A stretch of 64,000 nt of DNA. Origin: Mytilisepta virgata (lineage: Eukaryota; Mollusca; Bivalvia; Mytilida; Mytilidae). The position numbers and the translations under genes are program-made. The notes beneath the pieces are model-generated. The model was not told the DNA's origin. It was given only the letters and a program-made list of their open reading frames with translations, and searched no databases. Within the stretch, counting starts at the first letter, position 1. The number at the start of each line of letters is the position of its first letter. Shown here piece by piece: positions 1 to 12,713 of the stretch. The stretch is taken from the NCBI GenBank assembly GCA_028015205.1, contig JAPWFG010000015.1, forward strand, positions 2,356,001-2,420,000, written 5' to 3'.

Positions 1-2762
1 TACATAATAAAGACAGAAATTGCCGGTTAAGATCGAACGTGTTATAAGTGATGCATGTATAATAGAATGGGAAACGCACCTAGTTACGTCATTACAGTGT
101 AGATTAATTTTCAAACAAACAAAATCTTGCAAATAGAATATTTTGTCTCATTAACGCATATTTAAACAGATGCAAAACACCTAGGCTTCGCAACGTGCCT
201 GTAAACACGAAGAAAAAATGGATCAAAAGCTACAAAAGACAGGTTGCATTTATTGTACATAAAAAGATTATATATAGTATCCAACCCATACCGAGATAGT
301 TAAATTTTCGATTTTCAACACGCCAGCTTTTGCGAGCGTGTTAAAATCTAAAATTTAACTATCTGTTTCTCCTATGATTAATGACAAAATCCTCATAGAA
401 AACCAGAAACTAGTATTTGCATAGAAAACCAAAAACTAGTATCTCTGCTGGTGTTATTCTAGAGGATTTGTATCCGTCAAAATAATCCATACAATGCTAA
501 ATAAATAGCAAAACCATATATAGGAGACATAAATCAATACATAGTCATGAACATTCTACCTGTAAATGCTATTCTTAACTGTTCGTATTATCGTTTTATC
601 GTTCGTTTGGACTTCTGCACCCTGTATTTTTCCACAATGTTTCAATTGTCATGTTAACCTTGGAGAAAGAATGGTATTCGTATTATTGTATATTTTCATG
701 TCGCTTGGGGTACAGCTAACATAAATTTTGATAGTTGTATTTCTGATTCAACATTTGTATCCGAATCTTTAATTAAAGGAAGATTTTTAATGAATAAGGA
801 CAAATTGATTTGGACACTCTGTCAACAAGTGCTAGGCTCCTGTGACGGATCACGCAGCAAAACCAACAGAGTTGCCTAGCGCGTCTGTAGGTGGTGGATA
901 GGGGATACCCTCTCGTTAGGGGGTTGTCAAGTCATAATACGGAAAGCCTGACCGTGGACCAGAGTGGGTAACGTGTTTGAAGAATGCTACGCTCCTTGCA
1001 CGATAAAGACCCCTTTCTTTAGTTTTCAAAAGAGAGTAGGCTGATGGCCGCTACACAAGGCTAAAATATCCGACTATATTAATCATATACAATCGCACAG
1101 TATATTTTTTCAGTTTTTATTTCAAAACGGAAAAGCATAGGTTTCCAGTTGATACCTATATACCAAAATGTATCTTGCGATGCCAGGAGTAAATTCTTTT
1201 AATTTTGTTGATTTGGCGCTGTCAAGATTATTTTATGAGATTTTAGAAGATATCTTTGGTTCTCAAAAGTTTGGTCGATTTGGAGATTCAGATTCAGAAA
1301 ACATAAAGGTTACTAAGTGAAACTTTAAATTTTATACTCCAGGTACTCAAGATGTAGATGGTTTTCATTTAATTGGCTCAATGATATTAACTTACTTGTG
1401 TCTCCCATATATTTAGTGAACATGGTTACCATACATTGTTTAGCTTGTAAAGCGAAATAAACGTTAATGGTACCGAAAAGGGAAGCAGCTCTTTTGTGGA
1501 TTTAGTTGTCCAGAAGTAACCCATTGTGTATGCCTTGCATATCGGATATACTAGAGTTCAAAGATCTTTCGGATATTTTTATATAAGGATATAATACATT
1601 TAATTGATTCTGTCCGAAGTATGTATATTTGTACTGGCAGCACGTTTGGGTCCATTATAAAACCGAAATTGACCTTGGTACTCTAATGATAAAACTTTCA
1701 ATAAGTAATGGTTTACTGAGCAGTAAAGAATCTAACAACAAAATTGGTATCAAAGAACTTTATCTAAATGTTGCATAGCTTTAAATAGGTTTATCAGTAT
1801 TTTAAATACTCGAATGAACACTTACCCTGGGTATAGTGAATGTATCTGAAGGATCTACAATTTGACATAGGTTACCAAATTGTACGTATTTACATGTACC
1901 ACTGGGTATATATAGTTTGAACTTTAAACGGTAACATAAAATTAAAAAAAAAAACATTAACATTGTGTAACATGGGGTAGATTGTATTCAAACAGTTAAT
2001 GCCGGGGCCGTGCAGAATTGAATAAGTAATATTTTTGTATAGTAATAATTATTTCTTATTTGATTTCAATGGGAAGCGATCGTGAAGTATAGTTCTGTAT
2101 TTGCACGCTAACGGAACAATACCTAGCCATTCCGAATTAGATTTGTAACTTATTGCGCCTTCAACTGTTTACAAAAATTAAAATTGCAAAAAATTCGACT
2201 TGAGAATCTTTTCTTGTAGAAAATGTTGATCTTAAGAAACAAACAGTTGCTAACAAGTCGATTAATTTTGAATATTTTTAATAAACATAATGTAAATGAG
2301 AACGATTTTGAGACTGATGGTTACTTATGATTAACAGATATGTCTCTTCAAATTTTAAATTAATCCTTGATATTAATTAAAATTGAAATAATCGGAGATT
2401 AATAGCTATTCCGGAAATGATTTCCATAAAATTTGACTTGGTCTTTCTTCCAAATTTAACGTTATTACAGAATTCCACGAATTTTATCAAAGTGGGAACT
2501 ACAATGTTGAAATTCATTGTTTCGTGAAATCGCAACTGAACAACTGTTTAGTACATAAATACATGGTTGCTAGGTGTCTTTCCCAAAAGTTAAAGAAATG
2601 AGAGTCACCATCATGTTCCTGAATCTACCAATGATGGAGCTATTTCAAAGCGAACTAAAATTATTGTCAATTTCAAAAATTTGTGATTTCTTTGTAAACA
2701 ATCCAAAACCAAAAACCAATGTCATATACTGACAACAAAATCAATATGCTTCTTAGTCTTAT
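1..2762. other. AT-rich stretch without recognisable genes
   Basis: No frame of convincing length, splice-bounded exon or known protein motif was found here. The stretch contains a short hairpin near its start and a GC-richer island around 825-1075 that I could not assign. The rest is AT-rich, with short poly-A/T runs, and looks like ordinary intergenic or intronic sequence. Confidence 0.5.
294..364. repeat. Short hairpin (MITE-like inverted repeat)
   Basis: The left arm at 294-322 and the right arm at 336-364 are near-perfect reverse complements, with a short loop. Both contain a core of the form AGTTAAATTTT followed by an AACACG end. The same core and the flanking TTTCTCCTATGAT sequence recur in the larger hairpin at 39051-39207, so this is a dispersed family and not a chance palindrome. 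Confidence 0.6.
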
Positions 2763-2764
2763 AA

Positions 2765-3255
2765 GGCGTCTATGTTTCTCAGCTTATCCGATATTCAAGG
2801 TCATGCGTGTGTTACCATGACTTTCGACAAAGAAGATTACTGCTGTCACAAAAGCTCCTTAAGCAGGGTTTAATCAGGGATAAGTTGATATCATCACTTA
2901 GGAAATTTTACGGTCGTCATCACGAGTTGATTGACCGTTGCAATGATCCAATGTCTAAGATGATGTTGGACCTGTTCCCATTGTCGTAATATTTTGTGTG
3001 CATCCACCGATTTGTGACTAACACCGGATTTACTTTGTTGAACTTCACGACGGCTGTCGTATACGGAGTAGGAATTGCTTACCCTTATGGGGTACCTGAG
3101 TTCACTCTGGTTTTCATAGGGGTTCATGTCGTTCACTGTTCTTAGTTTTCAGTGGTTCTTTGTTGTGCTTCTGGTTGTTCATTTGTCTTCCCAGGCTGTC
3201 CGTCTTATGGATTGTGGTTTTTTTTGTTTTGAAACTTAAGTATATGTGTCCTCTT
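2765..3255 (+). mobile_element. Reverse-transcriptase retroelement remnant, 3' end
   Basis: This is a decayed copy of the RT family found many times in the window. The C-terminal peptide ending in FYGRHHELIDR is readable at about 2807-2989. The family's typical 3' tail follows, beginning with the CCACCGATTTGTGACT block and ending near 3255. The 5' part, including the catalytic RT motifs, is absent. The parent family is probably Penelope-like, but that is tentative because no endonuclease is visible in any copy. Confidence 0.7.
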
Positions 3256-3426
3256 TGAATTGCTTGAAGCATGCTACAGATGTCATCTGGACAACAATTC
3301 TGGACGCCCACCGATACTTCTTCAAAGTAACAGCTAAGCACAACTTTGATGCAAATAGACTAAAACTGAATTTGTTATAGTCAAACCATAAAACCAGATT
3401 GAACAGAAATACAAAACTGTACTTAC

Positions 3427-3528
3427 ATATACAGGCGAATTGTTTTGATACTGCAGGATAAATTATAGAAAACAATATCAAAAATCCCAGGACCACAATT
3501 CCGAAAATTAATCCGTACTTCCGCCAAT
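3427..3528 (-). CDS. Transmembrane exon of an unidentified membrane protein
   Basis: Read on the minus strand, an acceptor (TTTGTAG) precedes a 102-nt open exon, which is followed by a GTAAGT donor. The exon length is a multiple of three and it starts and ends in phase 1, as extracellular/receptor exons often do. It encodes DWRKYG, then a hydrophobic stretch of about 23 residues (LIFGIVVLGFLILFSIIY), then a short polar end with two cysteines, a typical single-pass membrane segment with a stub. It resembles in layout the transmembrane exons at 5931-6053 (-) and 49802-49923 (+). I cannot tell whether it belongs to the same gene as 5931-6053 or to a neighbouring duplicate. Confidence 0.5.
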
Positions 3529-3609
3529 CTACAAACACAACAATCATAATAATACACCAATATGATTATTGAGAAAGTTTGACATCGATATACACGAGTA
3601 CATGTATAT

Positions 3610-4850
3610 GACCATTTCTTTATGTATTGGTAATTCACCTTATGTTTATTAAATAGGAGTGCGTAGCTTCACCCATGATAGTAATGCATTCCAGATATGT
3701 CATTTGATATTTCTGATTTGTGCGAAAAATGAATTTTATCAATGGTCACTATCATTTTTCTGTCATCATAGTTTCGGTCTGTTGATAACAGATAATTTCT
3801 ACAAAACTATGTAAACATCTGTCTGTTATCTGGCTGTCTTCGCTGACTGGCTTCAAGACAAAACATCTACCTCATTATATATGTATATCATAGTAGAAGT
3901 TTCAAACTACCCGTAAATTATATTTTAGCAGCTCTATCGAATTATGCTGTCCATGTCAAGCCTGACTGAATGAATAGCAGCTTTTATGTATTGGTAAATC
4001 GGCTCATGTTTATTAAATAGGACGGCGTCGTCTGACGATTTAATAAACTTCCGGTGAATTATCGTTTTATTTCTATGTTTAACTTTGTCCTTTTGTTATC
4101 AACAGATGCGAATTGCACTCTGACAATAGAGTGCAATAGGTGGTCGTCTCGTTCACATGCCATATCATAGTAATGAATTCCAGAGGTGTCATTTAGGCTA
4201 TTAATTTAGAAACCAAATTCTTTTATTTTAGATATATTGTCAAGTTTGCTTTTGCTTATTTGAGATAAATAAGTAAAATTTGTACATTTACCCCCATATC
4301 TGTTCTAATGAAAGCATAAATGATAAAACAACAATGCAATTGATTTCAGGTAATTTAACCAATTTGATACTACATGTATACATGTAGATTTATATAATAT
4401 TCAAGTTATATTTGAATTTTCATCTGACATCAACAGAACCTGGTTAGTCCTCGCAACCGGTTCTCTGCTTGTATTCTCAATCACAGATTTGTTTGTGTTT
4501 ACAATTCCCCATCTATGTGAACTGTTGATCGGTATTTTCATCTGGGCTTTTTTTTCATTGGAATAGAATGCATAGTGTTCTGTTTATTTAGAGTGAACTT
4601 TTCCAGTATGCTGATTTTCCTTAATTTGAATCCTTATTTGCCTTATATGAATATCTTGTCCAGGGTTTTTTTAATTCACCCTTTCCATTTCATGTATCAG
4701 TTTTGTAAAAATCTTGGTGTGATTAATATTTCTGTAAACATTAGTGTGTAAAATGAATTTTAACAATGGTCTAACAGGTCTGTATCATTTTCTGTCATCA
4801 TCTTATTAATCTGTTGATAATAAAAAATATTGCACAAAGAAATTGTTTTT
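3610..4850. repeat. Degenerate direct repeats around the transmembrane exon
   Basis: Several blocks occur twice in the same order. A segment of the form TATGTATTGGTAA..CATGTTTATTAAATAGGA is at about 3621 and 3987. TAGTAATGNATTCCAGA is at about 3680 and 4170. A block of about 95 bases around a TCTGTTGATAA core is at about 3722 and 4745. This indicates an old local duplication with unequal spacing. No coding region was recognised inside. Confidence 0.45.
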
Positions 4851-4919
4851 GCTTTGGTGTTTAAAATTCGCAAAGCATTACATTAACACGTCATCATATC
4901 GATATTTCTCTTTATATAT

Positions 4920-5765
4920 GGAGGTTATTACATAGATGAACCCAATTAAAAACAAACTGATTCACAGGAAAGGCCCAAAATAAAATACAACCACTACCAT
5001 GACCCCTGTTCAGTGCCTGTATTAGGTAAAACTATCTTGACTCTGTACTGTTTGTGTTTTTGCTCATTTATGTTATTTTTTGTGCGGGCTTCTGTTTGCT
5101 GGGTGAATTTGATTGATTGGTATGTCATTGTGACCAACCCTGTTATCCATTGTGTTGTTTATATATGTACCAAATAATTTATGCCATGCACTTGACGAAA
5201 ATTCAGACAAAAACATAAACGATAACAAAGCACAAGCATTGAAGGAATAGAGAGTCAGTATAATCTGACTTTATGCGGACACTAAGTAATCGTGGCTTTA
5301 TATATTTTTCATATATTTTTGTTTCTCCATAAAAAAAAACAATCAAACGGATAACATTAAGGGTTAACAATGACATTGAAATCAATCAACACCATCCAAT
5401 CGACAGAATGTCCAAACAAATAACATAAAAGAGTACAAAACATATTCAGCATACCACATGTGCAATTACAATATTGGGTTACTGAGAAAATACGGGGTTA
5501 AACCGTTTTTATGGGTACTTCCTCTTTGATGAATAAAAGCGAATATGGTAACCGTTACCAAGAATTATTTAAGATAGGAGGGTCCAAAATTGCTCTTTTA
5601 AACAGTATAAATTAGGGTCTATCGATGGTAGATAGTAGTCCCGTACTCGCTTTGTTAAACGAAAATGTCACAAACAACACTCATATAAAGGTCCAAATGG
5701 TATCTCGTGATAAACTTTAAAATCTCCAGTATTCGTGAGAGGTCAGATTACATTACTCTCTCTCT
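4920..5765. repeat. Dispersed repeat family B, inverted pair of copies
   Basis: A minus-oriented partial copy (about 4990-5170) is followed by a plus-oriented longer copy (about 5190-5765). Diagnostic blocks are the AACGGATAAC..GGTTAACAATGAC segment, the TTTTTATGGGTAC segment and the terminal AGTATTCGTGAGAGG segment. Related copies lie at 7495, 10070, 11530, 37480, 40120, 44915 and 60195. No coding potential is preserved, so this is a non-autonomous or decayed element of unknown class. Confidence 0.55.
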
Positions 5766-5930
5766 CCAAAAAGAGTCAAATAATCTTTATTCTTTAAGAT
5801 ATTATCTTTTTTCAATGCGACAAATATTTCGGCATTTGTACATTGTGCATAAGTTGGTTTCTAGTAAATAGTGATTGGATAAAACATAGCACAGAATTTC
5901 AGAATTCGTTGAAAGTAACTGTTTACCTAC

Positions 5931-6053
5931 CTTTCGGTATTTTGCCCCTTTTCTTACGATTCCGCAGTTTCCACACAAAGTATACAACCATAATAACTAT
6001 TACAATTGATGACCACCATACCGTGACTGGTATACATTCATTCGGCAGTTTAC
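5931..6053 (-). CDS. Transmembrane exon of an Ig-like/receptor-type membrane protein
   Basis: On the minus strand an acceptor (CTTGCAG) precedes a 123-nt open exon that ends at a GTAGGT donor, in phase 1 at both ends. It encodes a short extracellular piece with one cysteine (PNECIPVTVWW), a hydrophobic helix (SSIVIVIMVVYFVW), and then a strongly basic stop-transfer segment (KLRNRKKRGK). This is a textbook type I membrane exon. The nearest upstream minus-strand coding exon I can see is the Ig-like exon at 11920-12201, which has the same phase, so the two could join. The membrane topology is clear; the protein family is not. Confidence 0.62.
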
Positions 6054-6480
6054 CTGCAAGATTTAGTCGTATAAGAATATAGAAAAACGAGTCAATCTAT
6101 TACCCAAGGCTAATATATATTATTCTATTAGAATATACATATCAACAATAGCGAGACGGTCAATTGAAAACTGCATCTAATCAAATGAATCAAAGGTGAA
6201 CAGATCAATGAAAATTGGGTGATAAATTAACTTTTTTTATCATGGTGTAAATATTTAGCGACAGTTTTGCTCTTTCGTCAAAAATTATTTTAAAAAATAG
6301 TTGACCCTATTGAAACACATCCATTATGAAGCCGTCATGTATTAGCAAAAGATAGGAATTTAATAGGAATTTTATAGCATTTACCAATTGCGGTAAGGCT
6401 TTCCGAGTCGTTGTAATCCAAAAATCTTTCAGAAAGTGCAGAACAAATGTGTGGCCTGTTCATCGGAAATACTTTAATAC

Positions 6481-7250
6481 ATTCAAGGGCTACTATGTGA
6501 AAACAAAAAGAAACTAGCCCAATCCTTTAAATTTCACTTTTCGTTATATAGATGATGTGTTGTCGTAAAATAACGACAAATTCCAAAACTTTCTACATCT
6601 TATCTACCACAGTGAGCTTGACATTAAGGATACTACAGATACACCAAAGTCGCTTCATATTTGGATTTGTTTCTTGAAATAGACTATGAGGGACATTTGA
6701 AGACAAAACTTTATGACAAACGTGATGACTTCAACTTTCCTATTGTTAATTTTCCCTTCTTGGGTACTAATATACCAGCATCGCCTGCATATGGCGTCCA
6801 CGTTTCTCAGCTTATCCGATTTTCAAGGGCATGCGGGAGTTACCATGACTTTCGACAAAGAGGATTACGGCTGTCACAAAAGCTTCTTAACCAGGGTTTT
6901 ATCAGGGATAATTTGATGTCATCTCTTAGGAATTTTACGGTTGTCATCAAGAATTGATTGACCATTACAGTGTTCCAATATCTAAGATGATGTTGGACCT
7001 GTTCCCATTGTCGTAACCTTTCATGTGCCTCCACCGATATGTGGATTCCCCTAGATTGACTTTGTTGAACTTCACGACGGGTGCCGTATACGGAGCAGGA
7101 ACTTCTTACCCTTCCGGAGTTCGTGTTGTTCATTGTTTTTTAGTTTTCTGTGTTTATTTGTTGTGCTTGTGGTTGTTCGTTTGTCTTCCCGGGTTTGTCT
7201 GTCCAATGGATTACGTTTTTTTTATTGCTCCTTAGGTATATTTGTCCTTT
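6481..7250 (+). mobile_element. Reverse-transcriptase retroelement remnant
   Basis: This is a 5'-truncated copy that begins within the RT domain. The YIDD catalytic box region is readable near 6550 and is followed directly by a stop codon. The frame later reads MDLFLEIDYEGHLKTKLYDK from 6661 and frameshifts near the 3' end of the ORF. The family's 3' tail runs to about 7250. It is non-functional and probably lies in an intron of the minus-strand membrane-protein gene. Confidence 0.75.
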
Positions 7251-7494
7251 TTTTAAGCACTTACATGTTTGTACCAAGACAATTTAAGACATGTCCGCAT
7301 TCATAAAGCTACTTAAGTTAAAAATTTAATAAGGGAACATATATGTTAAGAAAATTCTGTCCATTGTACCTAAAATAAATGGTATTCATAACACATCTTA
7401 ACTTAAGCATTTCCTTAGTAAATGCTGAAATTAAGGAATTTAATTAAGCCAATCATATTTTAACTACAAATATTAATTTTCCTTTAAATTGGAC

Positions 7495-7870
7495 AAGAAC
7501 ATGAAGAAACAACAAAATGGATAACAGGAATGGTCAACGATGACCTATCAATCAAAGCAAACCAACTGAAAGAACGCCGGACACAAAACAATACACTGAT
7601 CAACAAGGTGACTGCTTGCTAGAACTGTCAATTATGGTGGACGGTACATGATTTAGATTCCAGGATCAGAATGTGCTGGTTTTAATTGTAAAACTAGTTA
7701 AGGCTCTCATAGCTGTAGGTCGGATACTGTCGCTCTACTAAACGAACAAATCTAAAATAACACTTCCATAAAGGGTTTAATGCTATCTCGTCATAGAGTT
7801 CAATAAAAATCGGCAGTATTCGTGAGAGGCCACTGTGAATTTAAAGTATTCGTGCAATTGTGAGAAAGAG
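7495..7870 (+). repeat. Dispersed repeat family B copy
   Basis: It contains the family blocks AACAAAATGGATAAC, CAACAAGGTGACTGCTTGCT, GTCGGATACTGTCGCTCTAC and AGTATTCGTGAGAGGCC. It is contiguous here, whereas the copy at 60195-61660 is split by an RT retroelement. No coding potential was seen. Confidence 0.6.
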
Positions 7871-9060
7871 TAATTTTTGTACAATTGCACATAATTTCAT
7901 ATTTGTGAAAAAATCTTAAGTAAGTACTAAGTTTCTGTCGGTTACTAAAATGTTACTTTGTCATGTTCGTTACAAAGAGTTCATAAACCAGATTTTACGG
8001 CTCAGAGACTAACATTTAACAATTAGAATTATGCACATACGGACGTCCGCTGGTTCAAGACTTGAAATCAGTACCTCGGATTGATCCTATAGCTAGAGAA
8101 TTTGAATTATGTATATACAAAAGAATACAAACGTTATGTATATACACATATATGACATGTATGGATCGTGTGTGTGTGTGTGCACCGTGTAGATCGTGTG
8201 GTTAGAAAAGTGCGATGAGAATCGTGTAACCTATATGAAATTTCATTGGTCGAGACAAATATTAATACGTGTGAATTCAAATGAGAGCATATTTCAAACT
8301 CGAATTAAAATATTTTCGGAACGAACGTTCAACTGTGCCAAATGTTTAAAAATGTCCATGTTAATAATCCGCAATAATTATTTCTAATTTTTTTTAATTC
8401 AAATTTAAATTATTATTATTATTAACTTAGATATATTGAAATCAAAAACTGAAAAAACTGCCAATACAATAAAAGCACAAACGATGCCAATATTGTACGT
8501 ACTATCCAAATATGAGATTTGGGCCATATTGTACTGGATTCGACCAAAGCCAAAATGAGATTATTTCGGAACTCTCTTTATTTATCCTATCCCTCTATGA
8601 AAACATCGGAGATCTGTCATAGTGAGCAACATTGTCGTCTGGCAGGTGAGAATGATGACATCAGTGAGGCCTCGTATCCCAAATAGAAATTTTCGGAATG
8701 CGGAGCTGGTGATGGATGCCCTTGTCGATAATTATTTTCGGTATGATTATTTTCTGGCAGATAATTAATAAAAGTATAATTGCCTAATATTTTTCATATT
8801 GGCATAGTTATTGGTCCTCGGGCTTATATGACTTACATGTACCTCCTAACTTTGCCAAACTGAATAATATTATGCAATAATACTATAATGTACGTTATTG
8901 ACCATATTTTGGTTGGAAACAAAGAATATACATGTGAGAAATACATTGTTCCTAAATTAAATAATCATATACATATATCTTTTAAAACATAGATCTTACT
9001 GTTTATCTTAGGATTATTCTAAAAATCTGATGAAATACATAAGTTTTAAATCTCTGGACA
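7871..9060. other. Stretch without recognisable genes
   Basis: It is AT-rich, with a short (TG)n microsatellite at about 8168-8182. No splice-bounded exon or known motif was found. Confidence 0.5.
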
Positions 9061-9068
9061 AATGTTAT

Positions 9069-9179
9069 CTTTTCCTACCCAATGTAGGTAAGGGAGATAA
9101 TTAAATTCTCTCCCTTTTGTCCTAAGGCTAAAAGGGAGACAAATTTATTATCTCCCTTACCTACATTGGTTAGGAAAAT
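9069..9179. repeat. Palindromic MITE-like hairpin
   Basis: Arms of about 32 bases (9069-9101 and about 9148-9179) are near-perfect reverse complements, built around CCTACCCAATGTAGGTAAGG and GGGAGATAAT. The inner part is again semi-palindromic around the CTCTCCCTTTT and AAAAGGGAGA blocks. The structure fits a foldback element. No target-site duplication was evident. Confidence 0.6.
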
Positions 9180-10065
9180 ATAACTCACCCTGGTTTCTCA
9201 TTGATGTCTTCACAGTACATCTTTTTCATGAGCAGGTGTTTGTAATGTTTATTACAGAAACTGTACATGTATGTATAATGTTTAAAGAAGCCATCAACTA
9301 TTGCGGGTAATGTTTGTTTTACTGGCAACTTTATTATTATTATATCAATTTTGATTAATATGCTATTTTTAATTAGGTAAAAATAAAATGGCATTTAATC
9401 AATTTAAAATATTTCACAGTAATATAACATTAAGGTTTAATAAATCTCCCATTAAAATAACAACATAAATAACAATCGCATAATTATTTAAATAAAAACT
9501 TATTATGAAAAAAACGTTCAATGTCGACCGTAATACACCAGCTTTCTTTTATCGTGATTATTTATTTAAAATCAAATGCACTATTAAATATGTTATTGCT
9601 ATTCGAATTTGCCATAAAATATAATTGATTCGTTTTGTTATATTCCATTCGTATTTTACAAACACAATTTTGAGACATGGCACGATCGGAAATGTTGTAA
9701 CGTGCATCGGACGGTTTGCTCGTAACTTTCTAAAGGAATGTGTAGTATATCCGGGGATTAGAACAAATTTGAAGTAAACAAGTGATTTGGATAAAGAACT
9801 TCCATTGGTTATCGTATAAACTGAAGCTGATAAATAAAAGAAAATGGTGAAAATCACAGTGTGTACCTTATCAAAGAACCTTGAAACAAGATTATACTAT
9901 TTAGATTTGTATAAGTCTTCACAATATTTGGCTGGTTTTTACTGGTTTTTACTGAAAAACTTCGGAGGTAAGGTTGTTAACGAAACAGATTTAAATTTAT
10001 AGACGTTTTTTCCTAAAGACTGTTTAAATTTATTTATAGGGCGCTTCATTCTAACAAATTTCTAT
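9180..10065. other. Stretch without recognisable genes
   Basis: It is AT-rich. Open frames on the minus strand at about 9185-9394 and 9558-9857 lack recognisable motifs or convincing splice contexts, and I do not count them as genes. Confidence 0.45.
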
Positions 10066-10069
10066 TTAT

Positions 10070-10490
10070 ATATAATAACTCTAGATAGCATTAAACCCTT
10101 TATGACAGCGTTATTTCTGACTTTTTCGTCTAATACAGCGGCAGTTTCCAACCACCAGCAAAGAGAGCCTTAGCTACTTTTATTGCATCTAAATTATGTA
10201 CCGTCCAAACCATTTTATGCAGTTCCAGCAAGTAATCACCTTGTTGGTAATCATACTGTAATGGTTTTTATATGTTTTAGACATAAGAGTGTCAGGATAG
10301 ATAGGGGTCTTGGTACGCATAAAATCTGTTCAACCTCACCACTGTTTAATGTCTGTGCAAGTCTGTTTATCCTGACCCTCTGTTTAGTTTATGGTTGGGT
10401 TTTTTCTGTGCTTTTTGTGTTATTTTCTGTCTGTTGGGTATCGTTGACTGATTTGATTGTCGTTGCTAACCTTTTCTAATATCAATATAA
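10070..10490 (-). repeat. Dispersed repeat family B copy, minus orientation
   Basis: This is the reverse complement of the family-B consensus seen at 7495 and 60195. Shared blocks include the rc of GGGTTTAATGCTATCT, the GATTACCAACAAGGTGATTA region and the rc of TGGTACAGACATTAAACAG. It is not coding. Confidence 0.55.
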
Positions 10491-11529
10491 CGCGTTTTAA
10501 CGCTTACGCCATTTGCACGAATTCATATCTGTTATCTAAATATGTTTAAATAGTAAGAATTTGCTGAAAGGACTGGTTGTTAAATCAAGCTAGAATTTAT
10601 TTAATTTCTCTGTTTCCTTTTAATTTTCGAAACCTAATGGCTCACCTATTTTCAGTGATGTATTCGAACAGCTATTCTATAGCAGAGTGCATCATCACTA
10701 TCATCATTGTGCATTATGAAGGTATGCCTTAAATAGAACCCACTATATTCTACATGTGCCAAGTTTTGACACGGTCGTCTCTGTGGTCTTTGCATCTTAC
10801 TTTTGGCTTATTGTTTTTCCTTCTGATTACCACCGGGGTACCACGCGCTTTTAAAGTGTTAACAAAATATATTATCAAATGTTATTTTTAAATGCTTTTC
10901 TTTTTACATTGTATATTGATAATGCAGTTAAATTAAAACTTTGCTTTAAAACTGGAGATACACTTTCTTTGAGTATTAAAGTGGCTAAATAGAGGTCATT
11001 TGAAGGCTAAGTTTTATCTATAAGTATAACTATTAGTTTTTAACTATAGTAAAACATTGAAACATTGAATGAAAGAAAGTATAACTCAGAGTCTCAAAGT
11101 TCAGGAAACAGCACAAATGCATTGATTTAATGGGAATTGTGAGAAATTAAGGAGTAAATATAATGGAAATTATATTCAAATTCAAAAACAAAACATTTTT
11201 TCACATATAAAAAAAGCAACGTAAAATGACATTTTCAAGCTTTTCACAATTTTTAAAATGAAAGAAGGTTTAAAATCACAAATAAACAGACCGTGGACTC
11301 ATACAATAGATAAAGTAAAACGTCAGAATGATTGAATACTGATAAAACAACTGCCAAAAATACCATGAAAATTCGTATTTAAACAAATTGTACTTTCTAA
11401 ATAAACGATTTTTTATTTTCAAATATCGCGATGTCCGATAGTTTAGCTATTAGAGTCATACGGCATTAGTTTTATCAGTTTAATAAGCCATTAGGGAACA
11501 TTAAATTGGTTTCAACCGTCGGTAAATTA
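10491..11529. other. Stretch without recognisable genes
   Basis: AT-rich sequence with no supported exon, RNA gene or strong repeat structure. Confidence 0.45.
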
Positions 11530-11720
11530 AATGTAAAAGGGTTTAATGCTACTTGGCCATAGAATTCAATAGTAATTCGCAGTATTAGTGAGAGGATAGT
11601 ATAAATTTAAAGTCTTAAATTCATTGGGAAAAAGGCTTTTTTTTTCAAGAATTACACAAAATGTTGTATCTGTACTCTCAACTGGGAAAGGATCTTAAGT
11701 ACCTATTACGTTTCTATGGG
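11530..11720 (+). repeat. Dispersed repeat family B fragment
   Basis: Only the terminal part is present: the AAGGGTTTAATGCTA block followed by the AGTATTAGTGAGAGG block and the TAAGTACCTATTACGTTTCT segment. These correspond to the right end of the copies at 7495 and 61500. Confidence 0.5.
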
Positions 11721-11919
11721 CTATTGGCGAGAGCTGTGCAGTTATTCACTATAATACAGTAGACACTAGGATGGGAAAACCTGAAACATTGTCTGGAAGC
11801 CGTGTATTTAGCTGAAAGATTTTGATAGCTATTATAAAACTTTTAAAAATATTTAAGCAACTTGTCAAATTTATAATCTATTAAGCAGCTTGTGAAATTT
11901 ATAGGCTCTCATGACTTAC

Positions 11920-12201
11920 CTGCTTTATCAATGTACACAATAACAGTTCCTTCAGATCTTTTTTTTCCGTGTTCGCAAGTCCATTTTCCTTCCTTCACAT
12001 TTTCAATAAAGAAAGTTAATAATGTAATGTCTGTTTCGGGGTTTGATACATTACCGCTTGGACGACAATTTGCATTAGGTGGTGGGGAACAATAACGCAG
12101 ATTTCTACCGTTCGGATCGATGAGATTTGTATTAAATTGAAATGATTGTATCCTACATTGGAATCTAATTCCTGTTACAGTTCTTGTCCATGACAGGCAT
12201 A
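11920..12201 (-). CDS. Immunoglobulin-like domain exon
   Basis: On the minus strand an acceptor (TTTATTCACAG) precedes a 282-nt fully open exon, followed by a perfect GTAAGT donor. It is 94 codons long, phase 1 at both ends, a common design for a mobile extracellular domain. The peptide starts LSWTRTVTGIRFQC, has cysteines in the middle part (YCSPPPNANC) and ends with KEGKWTCEHGKKRSEGTVIV, which looks like the F-strand cysteine region and G strand of a V-like Ig fold. It would sit outside the cell in a secreted or single-pass protein. The 5931-6053 transmembrane exon lies downstream in the same orientation and phase. The Ig assignment rests on pattern, not a profile search. Confidence 0.6.
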
Positions 12202-12713
12202 CTGTGAATAAAATATAAAGAAAAAATAATGTAATAGTATAAACTTAAACACATTTCTTTATGAGATAACCTCGCCATCTAAGTTCGGATAGCCAGAAAA
12301 ATGACTAAAATATTCTGCAAATAGAATCAAACTACAAATTATACTGATATTGAATGAGTTTTTCCATATTTTTACTTTAATACATGTATTGGTCGTGCAT
12401 AGCAATATTGGCACGAAGAGAAGACCAGGGTCATTATATGTATACGACATCGAATACGAATTCCCGACAAAGTACAGGATCAATGTGATGCCACTATTTA
12501 ATGTTACCTTAATATACCAGTTATTTATAACATTATCACAAAAAAGATATACACCATGTATACAGATCATTAAAGGCAGTATAGTATGAGCTTTTTTAGA
12601 CACCCTAAATACATAGGGCCCTAGGGCCCAAGATGGCGGCCATTTGGGAATCCCCCTAAGTCTAAATTTAGATGATATAATTCGATTAAGAACGTATGGC
12701 GTATGCCACATAT

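Noticed and set aside
12259..12711. 150-codon minus-strand ORF crossing the left Polinton boundary
   Set aside because: It runs across the TIR edge, so it cannot be an old gene of either side, and it shows no known domain.
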